DNA of 64,000 nt from Plantimonas leprariae. Its GTDB lineage: Bacteria > Pseudomonadota > Alphaproteobacteria > Rhizobiales > Rhizobiaceae. Made by a program: the position numbers and the translations under genes. Where the stretch lies: assembly GCF_008802405.1 (NCBI RefSeq), contig NZ_VZDO01000017.1, positions 48,093-112,092 of the forward strand, read 5' to 3'. The notes beneath the pieces are model-generated. The model saw nothing but the letters and a program-made list of their open reading frames with translations. It did no database searches and was not told the DNA's origin. Positions 7,821-16,558 of the stretch are shown here, piece by piece. Position 1 is the stretch's first letter; every line of letters starts with the position of its first letter.

Positions 7821-8528
7821 ATGACGGACATCAAGGCGGACCTGCAGTACGCAGCCGCGAAGATCGGCCCGTTCGCGCGCGTGCGGATGCCGACCGAAGA
7901 GCAGGTCGCCCGTCTGGGTGCCGAACTGCCGCCGAGTCTGGTCTGGTTTCTCGAAACCTACGGCTTCGGCGAATGCTTCGACGGCCTCTTCCGGCTCTCA
8001 GATGCCGAGCCGCTCCGGCCGGTGCTCGCGCTCGTCTTCGAGGCGGACGCCGACCTCGACCACGATGATTGCAGCGCCGTCGCCTACACGGCATTCGGCA
8101 CGGTCCACCTCTGGTCGAAACGCTTTGGCGTGCTCACCGTCGACCTGCCCGCGGGACAGGTCTTCTGCCAAGCTCTGGCACCGACGCTTTTCAAGGGAAT
8201 GGCGGAGACGCCCCGTATCCCTCACAACGACGACCGGATGACGACCGCCCTCCTCCCGTTCGAGATGGACGACGTCGACTATTCCGACGCCGACGACGAA
8301 CCGATGTTCGCGCGCTGCGTCGAGCAGCACGGGCCACTGGAGCCGGACGAATGCTACGGCTTCTTTCCCGCTCTCGCCATCGCCGGCCCGTCCGGCCCGA
8401 AACGACGCGTCGAGAACATCCGCCGCGTGAAGGCGCTAGAACACTTCGCCATCCTGGCCCAACTCGCCACGTTCCATCTCACCCGGATCGGACCGAACGG
8501 CTTCGAGGAGGTTCGACGGATCGGTTAG
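7821..8528 (+). CDS. GAD-like / DUF1851 domain immunity protein (Tdi1/Tdi2 type)
   Basis: The 235-residue protein begins with a GAD-like domain (LPPSLVWFLETYGFGECFDGLFRLSDAE, quoted as key words LVWFLETYGFGE and GLFRLSD) and ends with a DUF1851 module (LEPDECYGFFPALAIAGP, then ALEHFAILAQLATFH). In Agrobacterium this architecture is Tdi1/Tdi2, which protects against Tde DNases with an Ntox15 domain. The toxin in this operon has an LHH domain instead and already has a SUKH partner, so this gene looks like an orphan immunity gene kept from an earlier toxin or used against competitors. It ends 20 bp from the convergent phnF gene. Confidence 0.78.
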   Translation: MTDIKADLQYAAAKIGPFARVRMPTEEQVARLGAELPPSLVWFLETYGFGECFDGLFRLSDAEPLRPVLALVFEADADLDHDDCSAVAYTAFGTVHLWSKRFGVLTVDLPAGQVFCQALAPTLFKGMAETPRIPHNDDRMTTALLPFEMDDVDYSDADDEPMFARCVEQHGPLEPDECYGFFPALAIAGPSGPKRRVENIRRVKALEHFAILAQLATFHLTRIGPNGFEEVRRIG

Positions 8529-8548
8529 TCGCTGAACGCCGATCCGCC

Positions 8549-9268
8549 CTAGAATCGGAACACGAGTTCCATGCGGTCGGCGTGGAAGCGGGCGCGCTTG
8601 GCCTGGATCGGGCGGCGATCGGGGTCCACGTCGATCGCCGTCGAGACGAGCACGATGGCGTCCGGCGGCGAGGCGAGATGCTCGGCGTCGGCCGGGTGGA
8701 TGCGCTCGGCGCTGACCCGCGTCTCGCCGCGCCGATAGTCCGGCAGCCCTTCCAGCCGCAGCGCCTCGGTGATCGAGCCGGTTTCTGCATAGGCCTGGAC
8801 GATGCCGGGGAAGCGCTTCGCCGGAAAGAAGGTCGTGGTGACCGATAGCGGCACGCCGTTCGCGACGTGCAGCGTCTCCATGCGGTGCAGCGCCGCGCCG
8901 ACCGGACATTCGAGCATCGCGGCGAGGCCGGCGTCGGCGCTGGCGCGCTCGGCGCGGATCAGCCGCCCGCCGGGCGTCCGCCCCTCGGCCGTGACGTTCT
9001 CGGAAAACCGGGTGCGCGGCCCCACCGGATAGGCGAGCCGAGGAGGCTGCGCGTTCACAAACGTGCCCCGGCCGCGCTCGGCGCGCAGCAGCCCCTCGTC
9101 GGCGAGGAACCGGATGGCGCGCCGCACGGTGTGCCGGTTGACGGCGAACCGCTCCGCCAGTTCCGTCTCCGGCGCCAGCCGTTCGCGCATCGAGCCTTCG
9201 GCGATGGCGGCCCTGATCCTGTCGGCGACGCGCCGCCAGCGCGTCACCCCTTCGTCGATCTCGTTCAT
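8549..9268 (-). CDS. phnF: GntR/HutC family regulator of phosphonate use, PhnF
   Basis: A 239-residue repressor: an N-terminal winged helix-turn-helix (RWRRVADRIRAAIAEG; ETELAERFAVNRHTVRRAIR; RGRGTFV) followed by a UTRA ligand domain (LHVANGVPLSVTTTFFPAKRF). It is transcribed away from phnG, the usual layout for PhnF controlling the C-P lyase operon. PhnF homologues release DNA on binding an effector linked to phosphate or phosphonate status. The effector here is unknown. I took the ATG at 9268 rather than 9292, which adds only MRRSCGAR. The 115-bp divergent gap to phnG holds a palindromic operator and a Pho-box-like repeat. Confidence 0.9.
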   Translation of the reverse strand: MNEIDEGVTRWRRVADRIRAAIAEGSMRERLAPETELAERFAVNRHTVRRAIRFLADEGLLRAERGRGTFVNAQPPRLAYPVGPRTRFSENVTAEGRTPGGRLIRAERASADAGLAAMLECPVGAALHRMETLHVANGVPLSVTTTFFPAKRFPGIVQAYAETGSITEALRLEGLPDYRRGETRVSAERIHPADAEHLASPPDAIVLVSTAIDVDPDRRPIQAKRARFHADRMELVFRF

Positions 9269-9295
9269 TCGCGCTCCGCACGACCGGCGCACCGG

Positions 9296-9313
9296 TCGTC
9301 ACAAGGCCGTCAC
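9296..9313 (+). promoter_or_regulatory. Pho-box-like direct repeat upstream of phnG
   Basis: Two 7-bp units, TCGTCAC and CCGTCAC, are separated by 4 bp, giving the 11-bp period of PhoB binding sites (consensus unit CTGTCAT). It sits 70-90 bp upstream of the phnG start, where PhoB would activate the operon under phosphate starvation. The repeat is seen directly. Binding by PhoB is inferred. Confidence 0.6.
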
Positions 9314-9348
9314 TATCATGATCCTAAAAGAGGCATAGCAAAGTTTGA

Positions 9349-9366
9349 TGTCTATACAAATAGACA
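9349..9366 (+). promoter_or_regulatory. Palindromic PhnF/HutC-type operator
   Basis: TGTCTATACAAATAGACA is an inverted repeat with 7-bp arms and a 4-bp centre. The left part, GTCTATAC, fits the GT-N-TA-N-AC pattern known for HutC-subfamily GntR repressors. It lies downstream of the Pho-box-like repeat and 17 bp before the chosen phnG start, suited to a repressor road-block. PhnF is the obvious candidate to bind it. Confidence 0.65.
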
Positions 9367-9383
9367 AGTCGAGCGGAGCCGAC

Positions 9384-9860
9384 GTGACGAACAGGCCCTC
9401 CCAACAGATGACGGAAACCTTCGAGGCGCGTCGCCGCGTGATCGGCGCGATGGCGCTGGCGCCGGCCGAGCTTCTCCGGTCGCGCTTCGCCGCCGCCTTC
9501 GGCGACGCGCCGGATGCCGTTGCCGTGCGCGGCCCGGAGGTCGGCCTCGTGATGCTGCGCGGCCGGGCCGGCGGTGGCGGCGCGCCGTTCAATCTCGGCG
9601 AAGCCAGCGTCTGCCGCGCGACGGTGCGGCTCGCCAGCGGCGAGGTCGGCCACGCGATGATCCTCGGGCGCGACGCCGGACACGCGCGGCTCGCCGCGCA
9701 TCTCGACGCCCTCTGGCAGCGTGACGACTGGCGCGACCGGGTCGAGGCCGAGATCGTCGCCCCGGCGCTCGCCGCCGATGCCGAGGCGGCCGGAGCCCGG
9801 GCCGAGGAAACGGCGGCGACGCGGGTCGACTTCTTCACCCTGGTGCGCGGCGAGGACTGA
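9384..9860 (+). CDS. phnG: C-P lyase subunit PhnG
   Basis: Subunit of the PhnGHIJ core complex, which links phosphonate to ribose-triphosphate from ATP and then cleaves the C-P bond. The 158-residue product shows the family pattern FEARRRVIGAMALAPAELL, FNLGEASVCRATVRL and GHAMILGRD. I chose GTG at 9384, which has GGAG 5 bp upstream. ATG at 9408 is a fair alternative and would begin MTETFEAR. The ATG at 9345 is unlikely because it overlaps the operator. First gene of the phn operon. Confidence 0.9.
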   Translation: MTNRPSQQMTETFEARRRVIGAMALAPAELLRSRFAAAFGDAPDAVAVRGPEVGLVMLRGRAGGGGAPFNLGEASVCRATVRLASGEVGHAMILGRDAGHARLAAHLDALWQRDDWRDRVEAEIVAPALAADAEAAGARAEETAATRVDFFTLVRGED

Positions 9861-9865
9861 CGGCG

Positions 9866-10471
9866 ATGAGCGCATCCCTCTCGGCTTCGGCCGTCGCCGG
9901 CGGCTTCCGCAACCCGGTCTTCGATGCGCAGACCGCGTTCCGCCGCATCATGGACGCCTTCGCGCGGCCAGGCACGATCGCCGATCTCGGCAACTTCGTG
10001 GAAGCACCGCCCGCCCTGCCGCCGGCGGCCGCCGCGCTGGTCGCGACGCTGGCCGACGCCGACGTTGCCGTGTTCCTGGACGCGCCCGGCACCGGCGACG
10101 CGGCGGCTTGGATCGCCTTCCAGACCGGCGCCGCCATCGCCGCCGCGCCGGCGGACGCCGTCTTCGTCGTCCTCGCTCCCGCCTCCGATCCCGCCGGCTG
10201 GGGGCGGTTCCCGATCGGCACCGATAGCTATCCCGACCGGTCGGCGACGCTGCTGCTTCCCGTCGAAGCGCTGGAGGGCGGCGCGCCGCTCCGCCTTTCC
10301 GGCCCCGGCATTGAATCGTCCGAGGTGGTCGCACCGCGCGGCCTGCCGGACGGCTTCCTCGCAAGCCGGGCGGCGAATGCGACTCTGTTCCCGCGCGGCC
10401 ACGACCTCGTCCTCGTCGCAGGCGCGAGACTGCTGGCGCTCCCCCGCACCACTTCGGTCAAGGAGGCCTGA
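9866..10471 (+). CDS. phnH: C-P lyase subunit PhnH
   Basis: A 201-residue subunit of the C-P lyase core complex. Recognisable family features are FRNPVFDAQTAFRRIMDAFARPG near the start, the LADADVAVFLD segment and GTDSYPDRSATLLLPVE in the second half. PhnH has a PLP-transferase-like fold without PLP in the E. coli protein and helps hold the complex together. It starts 6 bp after phnG and 5 bp before phnI, consistent with one mRNA. Confidence 0.92.
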   Translation: MSASLSASAVAGGFRNPVFDAQTAFRRIMDAFARPGTIADLGNFVEAPPALPPAAAALVATLADADVAVFLDAPGTGDAAAWIAFQTGAAIAAAPADAVFVVLAPASDPAGWGRFPIGTDSYPDRSATLLLPVEALEGGAPLRLSGPGIESSEVVAPRGLPDGFLASRAANATLFPRGHDLVLVAGARLLALPRTTSVKEA

Positions 10472-10475
10472 CGCG

Positions 10476-11561
10476 ATGTACGTGGCCGTGAAGGGCGGCG
10501 AGGCTGCCATCCGCAACGCGCACCGGCTCCTCGCCGACCGCCGGCGCGGCGACCGCTCGGTGCCGGCGATGACGATCCGGCAGATCGCCGAGCAGCTCGC
10601 GCTCGGCGTCGACCGGGTGATGGCGGAAGGCTCGCTCTACGATCCGGAACTCGCCGCCATCGCCGTCCGGCAGGCGCGCGGCGACCTGATCGAGGCGATC
10701 TTTCTGATCCGCGCCTTCCGCACGACGCTGCCGCGCTTTCGCGCTTGCCTGCCGCTCGACACCGGCGCGATGCGGCTGGAGCGCCGGGTCTCGGCGACCT
10801 ACAAGGATCTGCCCGGCGGTCAGTTGCTCGGCCCCACCTTCGACTACACCCACCGCCTGCTCAACCCGGCGATGGCCGGCGACGAGGCCGTGGCCGCCCC
10901 CGAACGCCGTTCGGCCGAGCCCGGCGAACCCGCGCCCCGCGTCACCGATCTTCTCGGTCGCGAGGGCCTGATCGAGGCGGACGGCTCGGCCGAGGGCGAG
11001 CCCGGCGACATCACCCGCGACCCGCTGGATTTTCCGGCCGGCCGCGACCTCCGCCTGCAGGCGCTGGCGCGCGGCGACGAAGGGTTTCTCCTCGCACTCG
11101 GCTATTCGACGCAGCGCGGCTACGGCCGCACCCATCCCTTCGTCGGGGAGATCCGCATCGGCCTCGTCGATGTCGAGGTGGAGCTTCCCGAACTGGGGTT
11201 CGCCGTCACGATCGGGCGCGTGCGCGTCACCGAATGCCAGATGGTGTCGCAGTTCACCGGCGGCGACGGCGAGCCGGCGCGCTTCTCGCGCGGCTACGGC
11301 CTCGTCTTCGGGCAGTCGGAGCGGAAAGCCATGGCGATGAGCCTCGTCGACCGGGCGCTCCGGGCCGACGAATACGGCGAGGAACGCCGCTCGCCGGCGC
11401 AGGACGAGGAGTTCGTGCTGGAGCATTGCGACAACGTCGCGGCCACCGGCTTCGTCGAGCACCTGAAGCTGCCGCACTACGTCGACTTCCAGGCCGAGCT
11501 CGACCTCCTGCGCACGCTGAACGCCGAGCGCGGGACGGATGGGAAGGAGGCTGCGGAATGA
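10476..11561 (+). CDS. phnI: C-P lyase subunit PhnI
   Basis: A 361-residue subunit that, with PhnG, PhnH and PhnL, displaces adenine of ATP by phosphonate to give alpha-D-ribose-1-phosphonate 5-triphosphate. The start MYVAVKGGEAAIRNAH, the block EGSLYDPELAAIAVRQARGD and the late TECQMVSQF and LPHYVDFQAELDLLR are typical. The ATG at 10476 follows AGGAGG by 10 bp. The stop overlaps the phnJ start in an ATGA junction. Confidence 0.94.
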   Translation: MYVAVKGGEAAIRNAHRLLADRRRGDRSVPAMTIRQIAEQLALGVDRVMAEGSLYDPELAAIAVRQARGDLIEAIFLIRAFRTTLPRFRACLPLDTGAMRLERRVSATYKDLPGGQLLGPTFDYTHRLLNPAMAGDEAVAAPERRSAEPGEPAPRVTDLLGREGLIEADGSAEGEPGDITRDPLDFPAGRDLRLQALARGDEGFLLALGYSTQRGYGRTHPFVGEIRIGLVDVEVELPELGFAVTIGRVRVTECQMVSQFTGGDGEPARFSRGYGLVFGQSERKAMAMSLVDRALRADEYGEERRSPAQDEEFVLEHCDNVAATGFVEHLKLPHYVDFQAELDLLRTLNAERGTDGKEAAE

Positions 11562-12433
11562 GCGCCGTACTGCCCGAGATCAACTTCGCCTATCTCGACG
11601 AGGCGACGAAGCGGATGATCCGCCGCGCGATCCTGAAGGGCATTGCGATCCCCGGCTACCAGGTGCCGTTCGCGAGCCGCGAGATGCCAATGCCTTATGG
11701 CTGGGGCACCGGCGGCGTGCAGGTGACGGCCGCGATCATCGGGCCGGACGACGTGTTGAAGGTCATCGACCAGGGGGCCGACGACACCACCAACGCCGTC
11801 TCGATCCGCGCCTTCTTCGAGCGCGTCGCCGGCGTCGCCACCACGACGAGGACGGGTGACGCGACGATCGTCCAGACCCGCCACCGCATCCCGGAGACGC
11901 CGCTCCGAGCCGGCCAGACCCTCGTCTACCAGGTGCCGATCCCGGAACCGTTGCGCTTCCTCGAGCCGCGCGAGACCGAGACGCGCACACTTCACGCGCT
12001 GGAGGAATACGGGCTGATGCACGTGAAGCTCTACGAGGACATCGCCCGCCACGGCCATATCGCCACGACCTACGCCTATCCGGTGAAGGTCGAGGGCCGC
12101 TACGTCATGGACCCCTCGCCGATCCCGAAGTTCGACAACCCGAAAATGCACCGCTCGCCGGCGCTGCAGCTCTTTGGCGCGGGCCGCGAGAAGCGCATCT
12201 ACGCGCTGCCGCCGTTCACCGAGGTCAGGAGCCTCGACTTCGAGGACCATCCCTTCACCGTGCAGCGCTTCCGCACCCCTTGCGCGCTTTGCGGCTCCTC
12301 GGGCGTCTATCTCGACGAGGTGGTGACCGACGACCGGGGCGGCCGGATGTTCGTCTGCTCCGACACCGACCATTGCGAAACGCGCCGGTCGCAGGGCCAT
12401 GCTGGCGCGGCGCTCGGGGAGGCCGCCGAATGA
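11558..12433 (+). CDS. phnJ: C-P lyase catalytic subunit PhnJ (radical SAM)
   Basis: Radical-SAM enzyme that breaks the carbon-phosphorus bond of ribose-1-phosphonate 5-phosphate, releasing the alkane or other organic group. The 291-residue protein starts LPEINFAYLDEATKRMIRRA and carries the unusual C-terminal cysteine set: CALC near 242-245, then FVCSDTDHC near 267-273, matching the cysteines that bind the 4Fe-4S cluster and form the thiyl radical in E. coli PhnJ. All key cysteines are present, so the enzyme should be active. It overlaps phnI and phnK by ATGA junctions. Confidence 0.96.
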   Translation: MSAVLPEINFAYLDEATKRMIRRAILKGIAIPGYQVPFASREMPMPYGWGTGGVQVTAAIIGPDDVLKVIDQGADDTTNAVSIRAFFERVAGVATTTRTGDATIVQTRHRIPETPLRAGQTLVYQVPIPEPLRFLEPRETETRTLHALEEYGLMHVKLYEDIARHGHIATTYAYPVKVEGRYVMDPSPIPKFDNPKMHRSPALQLFGAGREKRIYALPPFTEVRSLDFEDHPFTVQRFRTPCALCGSSGVYLDEVVTDDRGGRMFVCSDTDHCETRRSQGHAGAALGEAAE

Positions 12434-13212
12434 CGAGCGACGCGACCCCGCTCCTTTCCGTCCGCGGCCTGGAAAAGCGCTACGGCGCGCGGATCGGCTG
12501 CACGGATGTCTCGTTCGACCTCTGGCCGGGTGAGGTGCTGGCCGTCGTCGGCGAGTCCGGTTCCGGCAAGACGACCCTGCTCTCCTGCGTCTCCGCCCGG
12601 CTGGAGCCGACGGCCGGCACCGTTTCCTACCGGATGCGGGACGGCGAAACGCGCGATCTCGGCCGCCTCACCGAGGCCGAGCGGCGCTTTCTCGCGCGGA
12701 CCGACTGGGGTTTCGTCCATCAGAACCCGGCGGACGGCCTGCGCATGCGGGTTTCGGCCGGCGCGAATGTCGGCGAGCGGCTGATGGCGGTCGGGAACCG
12801 GCACTACGGCCGGTTGCGCGAGGCCGGCGCCGACTGGCTCGGCCGCGTCGAGATCGATGCCGCCCGCATCGACGACCGGCCGACCGAGTTCTCCGGCGGC
12901 ATGCGCCAGCGCCTGCAGATCGCCCGCAACCTCGTCACCCATCCCCGCCTCGTCTTCATGGACGAGCCGACTGGCGGCCTCGACGTCTCGGTGCAGGCGC
13001 GCGTCCTCGACCTCCTGCGCTCGCTCGTCGCCGATCTCGGTCTCGCTGCGATCGTCGTCACCCACGACCTCGCGGTCGCCCGGCTCCTGTCGCAGCGGAT
13101 GATCGTGATGAAGGCGGGAGAGGTCGTGGAGGCGGGGCTGACCGACCGCGTCCTCGACGACCCGCACCATCCCTATACCCAGCTCCTCGTCGCTTCGATC
13201 CCGGAGGCCTGA
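12430..13212 (+). CDS. phnK: C-P lyase ABC-type ATPase PhnK
   Basis: A 260-residue ATP-binding-cassette protein that docks on the C-P lyase core rather than on a membrane permease. Walker [10 protein letters not shown] near residues 41-49, signature [15 protein letters not shown], Walker [13 protein letters not shown] and the H-loop VVTHDLAV are intact. The long insert with [25 protein letters not shown] is typical of PhnK. It is translationally coupled to phnJ by ATGA. Confidence 0.92.
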   Translation: MTSDATPLLSVRGLEKRYGARIGCTDVSFDLWPGEVLAVVGESGSGKTTLLSCVSARLEPTAGTVSYRMRDGETRDLGRLTEAERRFLARTDWGFVHQNPADGLRMRVSAGANVGERLMAVGNRHYGRLREAGADWLGRVEIDAARIDDRPTEFSGGMRQRLQIARNLVTHPRLVFMDEPTGGLDVSVQARVLDLLRSLVADLGLAAIVVTHDLAVARLLSQRMIVMKAGEVVEAGLTDRVLDDPHHPYTQLLVASIPEA

Positions 13213-13214
13213 GC

Positions 13215-13931
13215 ATGGCCGCCCCTGCCCCGCTCCTCGACGTCCGCGGCGTCGCGAAGTCCTTCACCATGCACCTTCGCGGCGGCATTCGCCTGCCCGT
13301 GGTCGCGAACGTCTCCTTCGCGCTCCATCCCGGCGAATGCGTCGTGCTCGGCGGGCCGTCCGGCGTCGGCAAGTCCTCGATCCTGCGCATGGTCTACGGC
13401 AACTATGCCGTCGACGCCGGCGAGATCCTGGTGCGCGACGAAGGCGGCGCGATGCGCGACCTCGGCGCCGGCGACCCGCGCACGGTCCTCGCCTTGCGCG
13501 AGCGCTCTATCGGCTATGTCAGCCAGTTCCTGCGCGCCGTGCCGCGCGCCTCGGCGCTGGAAGTCGTCGCCGACCCCCTGGTCCGCCTCGGCACTCCCCG
13601 CGAGACCGCGCGCGACCGGGCGGCGGCGATGCTAGCGCGGCTGAACCTCCCGGAAGCCTTGTTCGACCTGCCGCCCGCGACCTTCTCCGGCGGCGAGAAG
13701 CAGCGCGTCAACATCGCGCGCGGCTTCCTCACCGAGCACCCGATCCTCCTTCTCGACGAGCCGACCGCCTCGCTCGACGCCGCCAACCGCGACGTCGTCG
13801 TCGGGATGATCCGCGAGAAGCTCCGCCAAGGCGTCGCCGTCCTCGGCATCTTCCACGACGAGCCGGTGCGCCAAGCCGTCGCGACCCGCATCCTCGACGT
13901 CTCGGTCTTCTCCGCCCGAAAGGCCGCGTGA
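13215..13931 (+). CDS. phnL: C-P lyase ABC-type ATPase PhnL
   Basis: A 238-residue second ATP-binding-cassette protein of the C-P lyase complex. Walker [10 protein letters not shown], the Q-loop [11 protein letters not shown], signature [15 protein letters not shown] and Walker [13 protein letters not shown] are present. The start [21 protein letters not shown] is characteristic of PhnL. GGAGG lies 7 bp before the ATG. Only 2 bp separate it from phnK, and its last base is the first base of the next start codon. Confidence 0.92.
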   Translation: MAAPAPLLDVRGVAKSFTMHLRGGIRLPVVANVSFALHPGECVVLGGPSGVGKSSILRMVYGNYAVDAGEILVRDEGGAMRDLGAGDPRTVLALRERSIGYVSQFLRAVPRASALEVVADPLVRLGTPRETARDRAAAMLARLNLPEALFDLPPATFSGGEKQRVNIARGFLTEHPILLLDEPTASLDAANRDVVVGMIREKLRQGVAVLGIFHDEPVRQAVATRILDVSVFSARKAA

Positions 13932-14593
13932 TGCCGAAACTCTCCGAACACGCACCGCGCGTCCATTCGACCGCCGAGGTCGAAGCCTCGACGCTCGGCC
14001 GCTTCACCGAGGTCGAGGCCCGCTCCGTCGTCAGCGAGACTTTCCTCGACGACTATTCCTACGTCATGCAGGACTGCCGGATCTGGGCGGCCCGCATCGG
14101 CAAGTTCGTCAACATCGCCGCGAGCGTCAGGATCAACGCCACCAACCATCCGACCTGGCGGGCGACGCTGCACCACTTCACCTACCGCGCCGGCGACTAT
14201 TTCGAGGGCGCCGAGGACGAGGCGGAATTCTTCGAATGGCGGCGCGAGCACGCCGTCACGATCGGCCACGACGTCTGGATCGGCCACGGCGCGACCGTGC
14301 TGCCGGGCGTCGCGGTCGGCAACGGCGCGGTGATCGGCGCGGGCGCGGTCGTCTCGCGCGACGTCGCGCCCTACACGATCGTCGGCGGCGTGCCGGCGCG
14401 GCCCATCCGCGAGCGCTTCCCCGCCGATACGGCCAAGCGGATGGACGCGCTCGCCTGGTGGGACTGGCCGCACGACCGCCTCCACGCCGCACTGGACGAC
14501 TTCCGCCGGCTGGACGCGAGCGCCTTCCTCGACCGGCACGAAAGCGTCACGCAACCTTCATCCAGCCGTCACGGGGACAGCATCCCGTCATGA
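13931..14593 (+). CDS. Hexapeptide-repeat acetyltransferase of phn operons
   Basis: A 220-residue left-handed beta-helix transferase of the type found within phosphonate operons (DapH/chloramphenicol-acetyltransferase-like). Hexad repeats run through [18 protein letters not shown] and [28 protein letters not shown] (given in two pieces), with the [12 protein letters not shown] motif that closes such folds. It may acetylate aminoalkylphosphonates, the job PhnO does in E. coli by an unrelated fold. That substrate is inferred. Its 3' end contains the Pho-box-like repeats for phnC. Confidence 0.82.
   Translation: MPKLSEHAPRVHSTAEVEASTLGRFTEVEARSVVSETFLDDYSYVMQDCRIWAARIGKFVNIAASVRINATNHPTWRATLHHFTYRAGDYFEGAEDEAEFFEWRREHAVTIGHDVWIGHGATVLPGVAVGNGAVIGAGAVVSRDVAPYTIVGGVPARPIRERFPADTAKRMDALAWWDWPHDRLHAALDDFRRLDASAFLDRHESVTQPSSSRHGDSIPS
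14544..14572 (+). promoter_or_regulatory. Three-unit Pho-box-like repeat upstream of phnC
   Basis: Three 7-bp units, GCGTCAC, CCTTCAT and CCGTCAC, occur with 4-bp spacers, so the period is exactly 11 bp, as in tandem PhoB half-sites. It lies within the 3' end of the transferase gene and ends 53 bp before the phnC start. This suggests a separate phosphate-starvation promoter for phnCDE-M-N. PhoB binding is inferred. Confidence 0.62.
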
Positions 14594-14625
14594 CATGGTC
14601 CGCCGAACCTCAGGAGGCTGGGACC

Positions 14626-15477
14626 ATGACGGCGATTTCCGTATCTCACCTTTCCAAGCGCTTCGGCTCGACGCAGGCCCTGTCGGATGTCGGCCTCGCG
14701 ATCGAGCCCGGCGAGATGGTTGCGCTGATCGGCGCTTCCGGTTCGGGCAAGTCGACGCTGATCCGCCACATCGCCGGCCTCGAGACCGGCGAGGGTGCCG
14801 CGAGCCGCGTCGAAATCTTCGGGGTCGCCACGCAGGCCGCCGGCCGTCTCGCCAAGGGCGCGGCGTCGCGGCGCGGCGACGTGTCGGTGATCTTCCAGCA
14901 GTTCAACCTCGTGGCCCGCCTGTCGGTGATGACCAACGTCCTGATCGGCAAGCTCGGGCGCATCCCGCTCTGGCGCGGCACGCTCGCCCTCTTCAACGCC
15001 GCCGAGAAGGCGGAGGCGCGCGCGGCGCTCGCCCGCGTCGGCATTCCGCAAGTCACCGCCCAGCGCGCCTCGACGCTGTCGGGCGGCCAGCAGCAACGCG
15101 CCGCGATCGCCCGCACCCTCGTCCAGCGCTCGCGCATCCTCATCGCCGACGAGCCGATCGCCTCGCTCGATCCCGCCTCCGCCCGGCGCGTGATGGACGT
15201 CCTGTCCGACATCAACCGCGCCGACGGCATCACCGTCCTCGTCTCGCTGCACCAGGTGGAATACGCGCGCCGCTACTTCCCGCGGACGATCGCGATGCGC
15301 GACGGCCGGATCGTCTTCGACGGCCCCTCCACCGCTCTCACGAACGGCTTCCTGTCCGAGCTCTACGGCGCGGCCTCGGAAGAACTGGTCCTGCCGGAAG
15401 CCCCGGCAGCGCCCCATCCGGCAACCCGGCCCGTGCCGGGCCCGCGCAACCGGCTCGGCGCCCTCCAGACCGCCTGA
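14626..15477 (+). CDS. phnC: Phosphonate ABC transporter ATP-binding protein PhnC
   Basis: ATPase of the phosphonate importer PhnCDE at the inner membrane. The 283-residue protein has Walker [10 protein letters not shown], the PhnC-type Q-loop [20 protein letters not shown], the signature [15 protein letters not shown] and Walker [14 protein letters not shown]. The ATG at 14626 has AGGAGG nearby upstream. In-frame upstream starts exist but lack a ribosome site. A short Pro/Ala-rich tail follows the ABC domain. Confidence 0.94.
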   Translation: MTAISVSHLSKRFGSTQALSDVGLAIEPGEMVALIGASGSGKSTLIRHIAGLETGEGAASRVEIFGVATQAAGRLAKGAASRRGDVSVIFQQFNLVARLSVMTNVLIGKLGRIPLWRGTLALFNAAEKAEARAALARVGIPQVTAQRASTLSGGQQQRAAIARTLVQRSRILIADEPIASLDPASARRVMDVLSDINRADGITVLVSLHQVEYARRYFPRTIAMRDGRIVFDGPSTALTNGFLSELYGAASEELVLPEAPAAPHPATRPVPGPRNRLGALQTA

Positions 15478-15502
15478 GCCCGAACCCCATCGGAGACAAG
15501 CA

Positions 15503-16495
15503 ATGAACGCGATCCTGAAAAGCTTGGCGGCGCTCCTGCTCGCCTCGGGTTTCGCCGGCACGGCGCTGGCGGAGACCGTCAACTTCGGCATCATCTCCAC
15601 CGAGTCGCAGCAGAACCTGCGCACCAAGTGGGAGCCCTTCCTCGCCGACATGACGAAGGAGACCGGGCTCGAGGTGAAGCCCTTCTTCGCCACCGACTAT
15701 GCCGGCGTCATCGAAGGCATGCGCTTCGGCAAGGTGCAGATGGGCTGGTTCGGCAACAAGTCGGCGATGGAGGCGGTCGACCGCGCCAAGGGCGAGATCT
15801 TCGCCCAGTCCGTGCCGCACGACGGCGAGCCCGGCTATTATTCGCTGATCCTCGCGCCGAAGGACTCCAAGCTCACCGGCCTGCCGGACCTCCTGAAATG
15901 CGACAAGTCGCTGAACTTCGGCCTCGGCGATCCGAACTCGACCTCCGGCTACCTCGTGCCGATGACCTTCGTCTTCGCCGCCAACGACGTCGAGCCGAAG
16001 ACCTGCTTCAAGAACGTCACCAACGCCAACCACGAGACCAACGCGATGGGCGTCGCGAACGGCCAGCTCGACGCCGCGGCGAACAACACCGAGAACATGG
16101 CGCTGATCGAGAAGAACCAACCCGCCGCCTTCGCGAAGATCAAGGTACTCTGGAAGTCGCCGCTGATCCCGTCCGATCCGCTCGTCTGGTCGCAGGACCT
16201 GCCCGAGGACACGAAGGGCAAGATCCGCGACTTCGTGCTGTCCTACGGCACCGACAAGACCAAGGGCGACAAGGCCGAAGAGCTCAAGGTGCTGGCCGGG
16301 CTCGAATGGTCGCCGTTCCGCGCCTCGACCGACGACCAGCTCCTGCCGATCCGCGTGATGGAGACGACGAAGTCGATCGCGCAGGCGAAGGGCGATGCGA
16401 AGCTCTCGGCCGACGAGAAGGCGGCGAAGGTGAAGGAACTCGAAGCCCGCAAGGCCGACTACGAGACCAGGCTCGCCAGCCTGCCGCAGAACTGA
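15503..16495 (+). CDS. phnD: Phosphonate ABC transporter periplasmic binding protein PhnD
   Basis: A 330-residue periplasmic receptor. A Sec signal peptide (MNAILKSLAALLLASGFAGT, cleaved after ALA) precedes a type II periplasmic binding fold: VNFGIISTESQQNLRTKWEP, then DYAGVIEGMRFGKVQMGWFG and DPNSTSGYLVP, all typical for PhnD. It would deliver phosphonates to PhnE. GGAG lies 8-9 bp before the start. It ends with a Lys/Glu-rich helix, as in other PhnD proteins. Confidence 0.95.
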   Translation: MNAILKSLAALLLASGFAGTALAETVNFGIISTESQQNLRTKWEPFLADMTKETGLEVKPFFATDYAGVIEGMRFGKVQMGWFGNKSAMEAVDRAKGEIFAQSVPHDGEPGYYSLILAPKDSKLTGLPDLLKCDKSLNFGLGDPNSTSGYLVPMTFVFAANDVEPKTCFKNVTNANHETNAMGVANGQLDAAANNTENMALIEKNQPAAFAKIKVLWKSPLIPSDPLVWSQDLPEDTKGKIRDFVLSYGTDKTKGDKAEELKVLAGLEWSPFRASTDDQLLPIRVMETTKSIAQAKGDAKLSADEKAAKVKELEARKADYETRLASLPQN

Positions 16496-16558
16496 GCCGC
16501 GCCAACCTCGGAGCGGCGCCGCCGCCGCTCCGGCCCGCCCTCGCAGAGGCCGAGAGCC

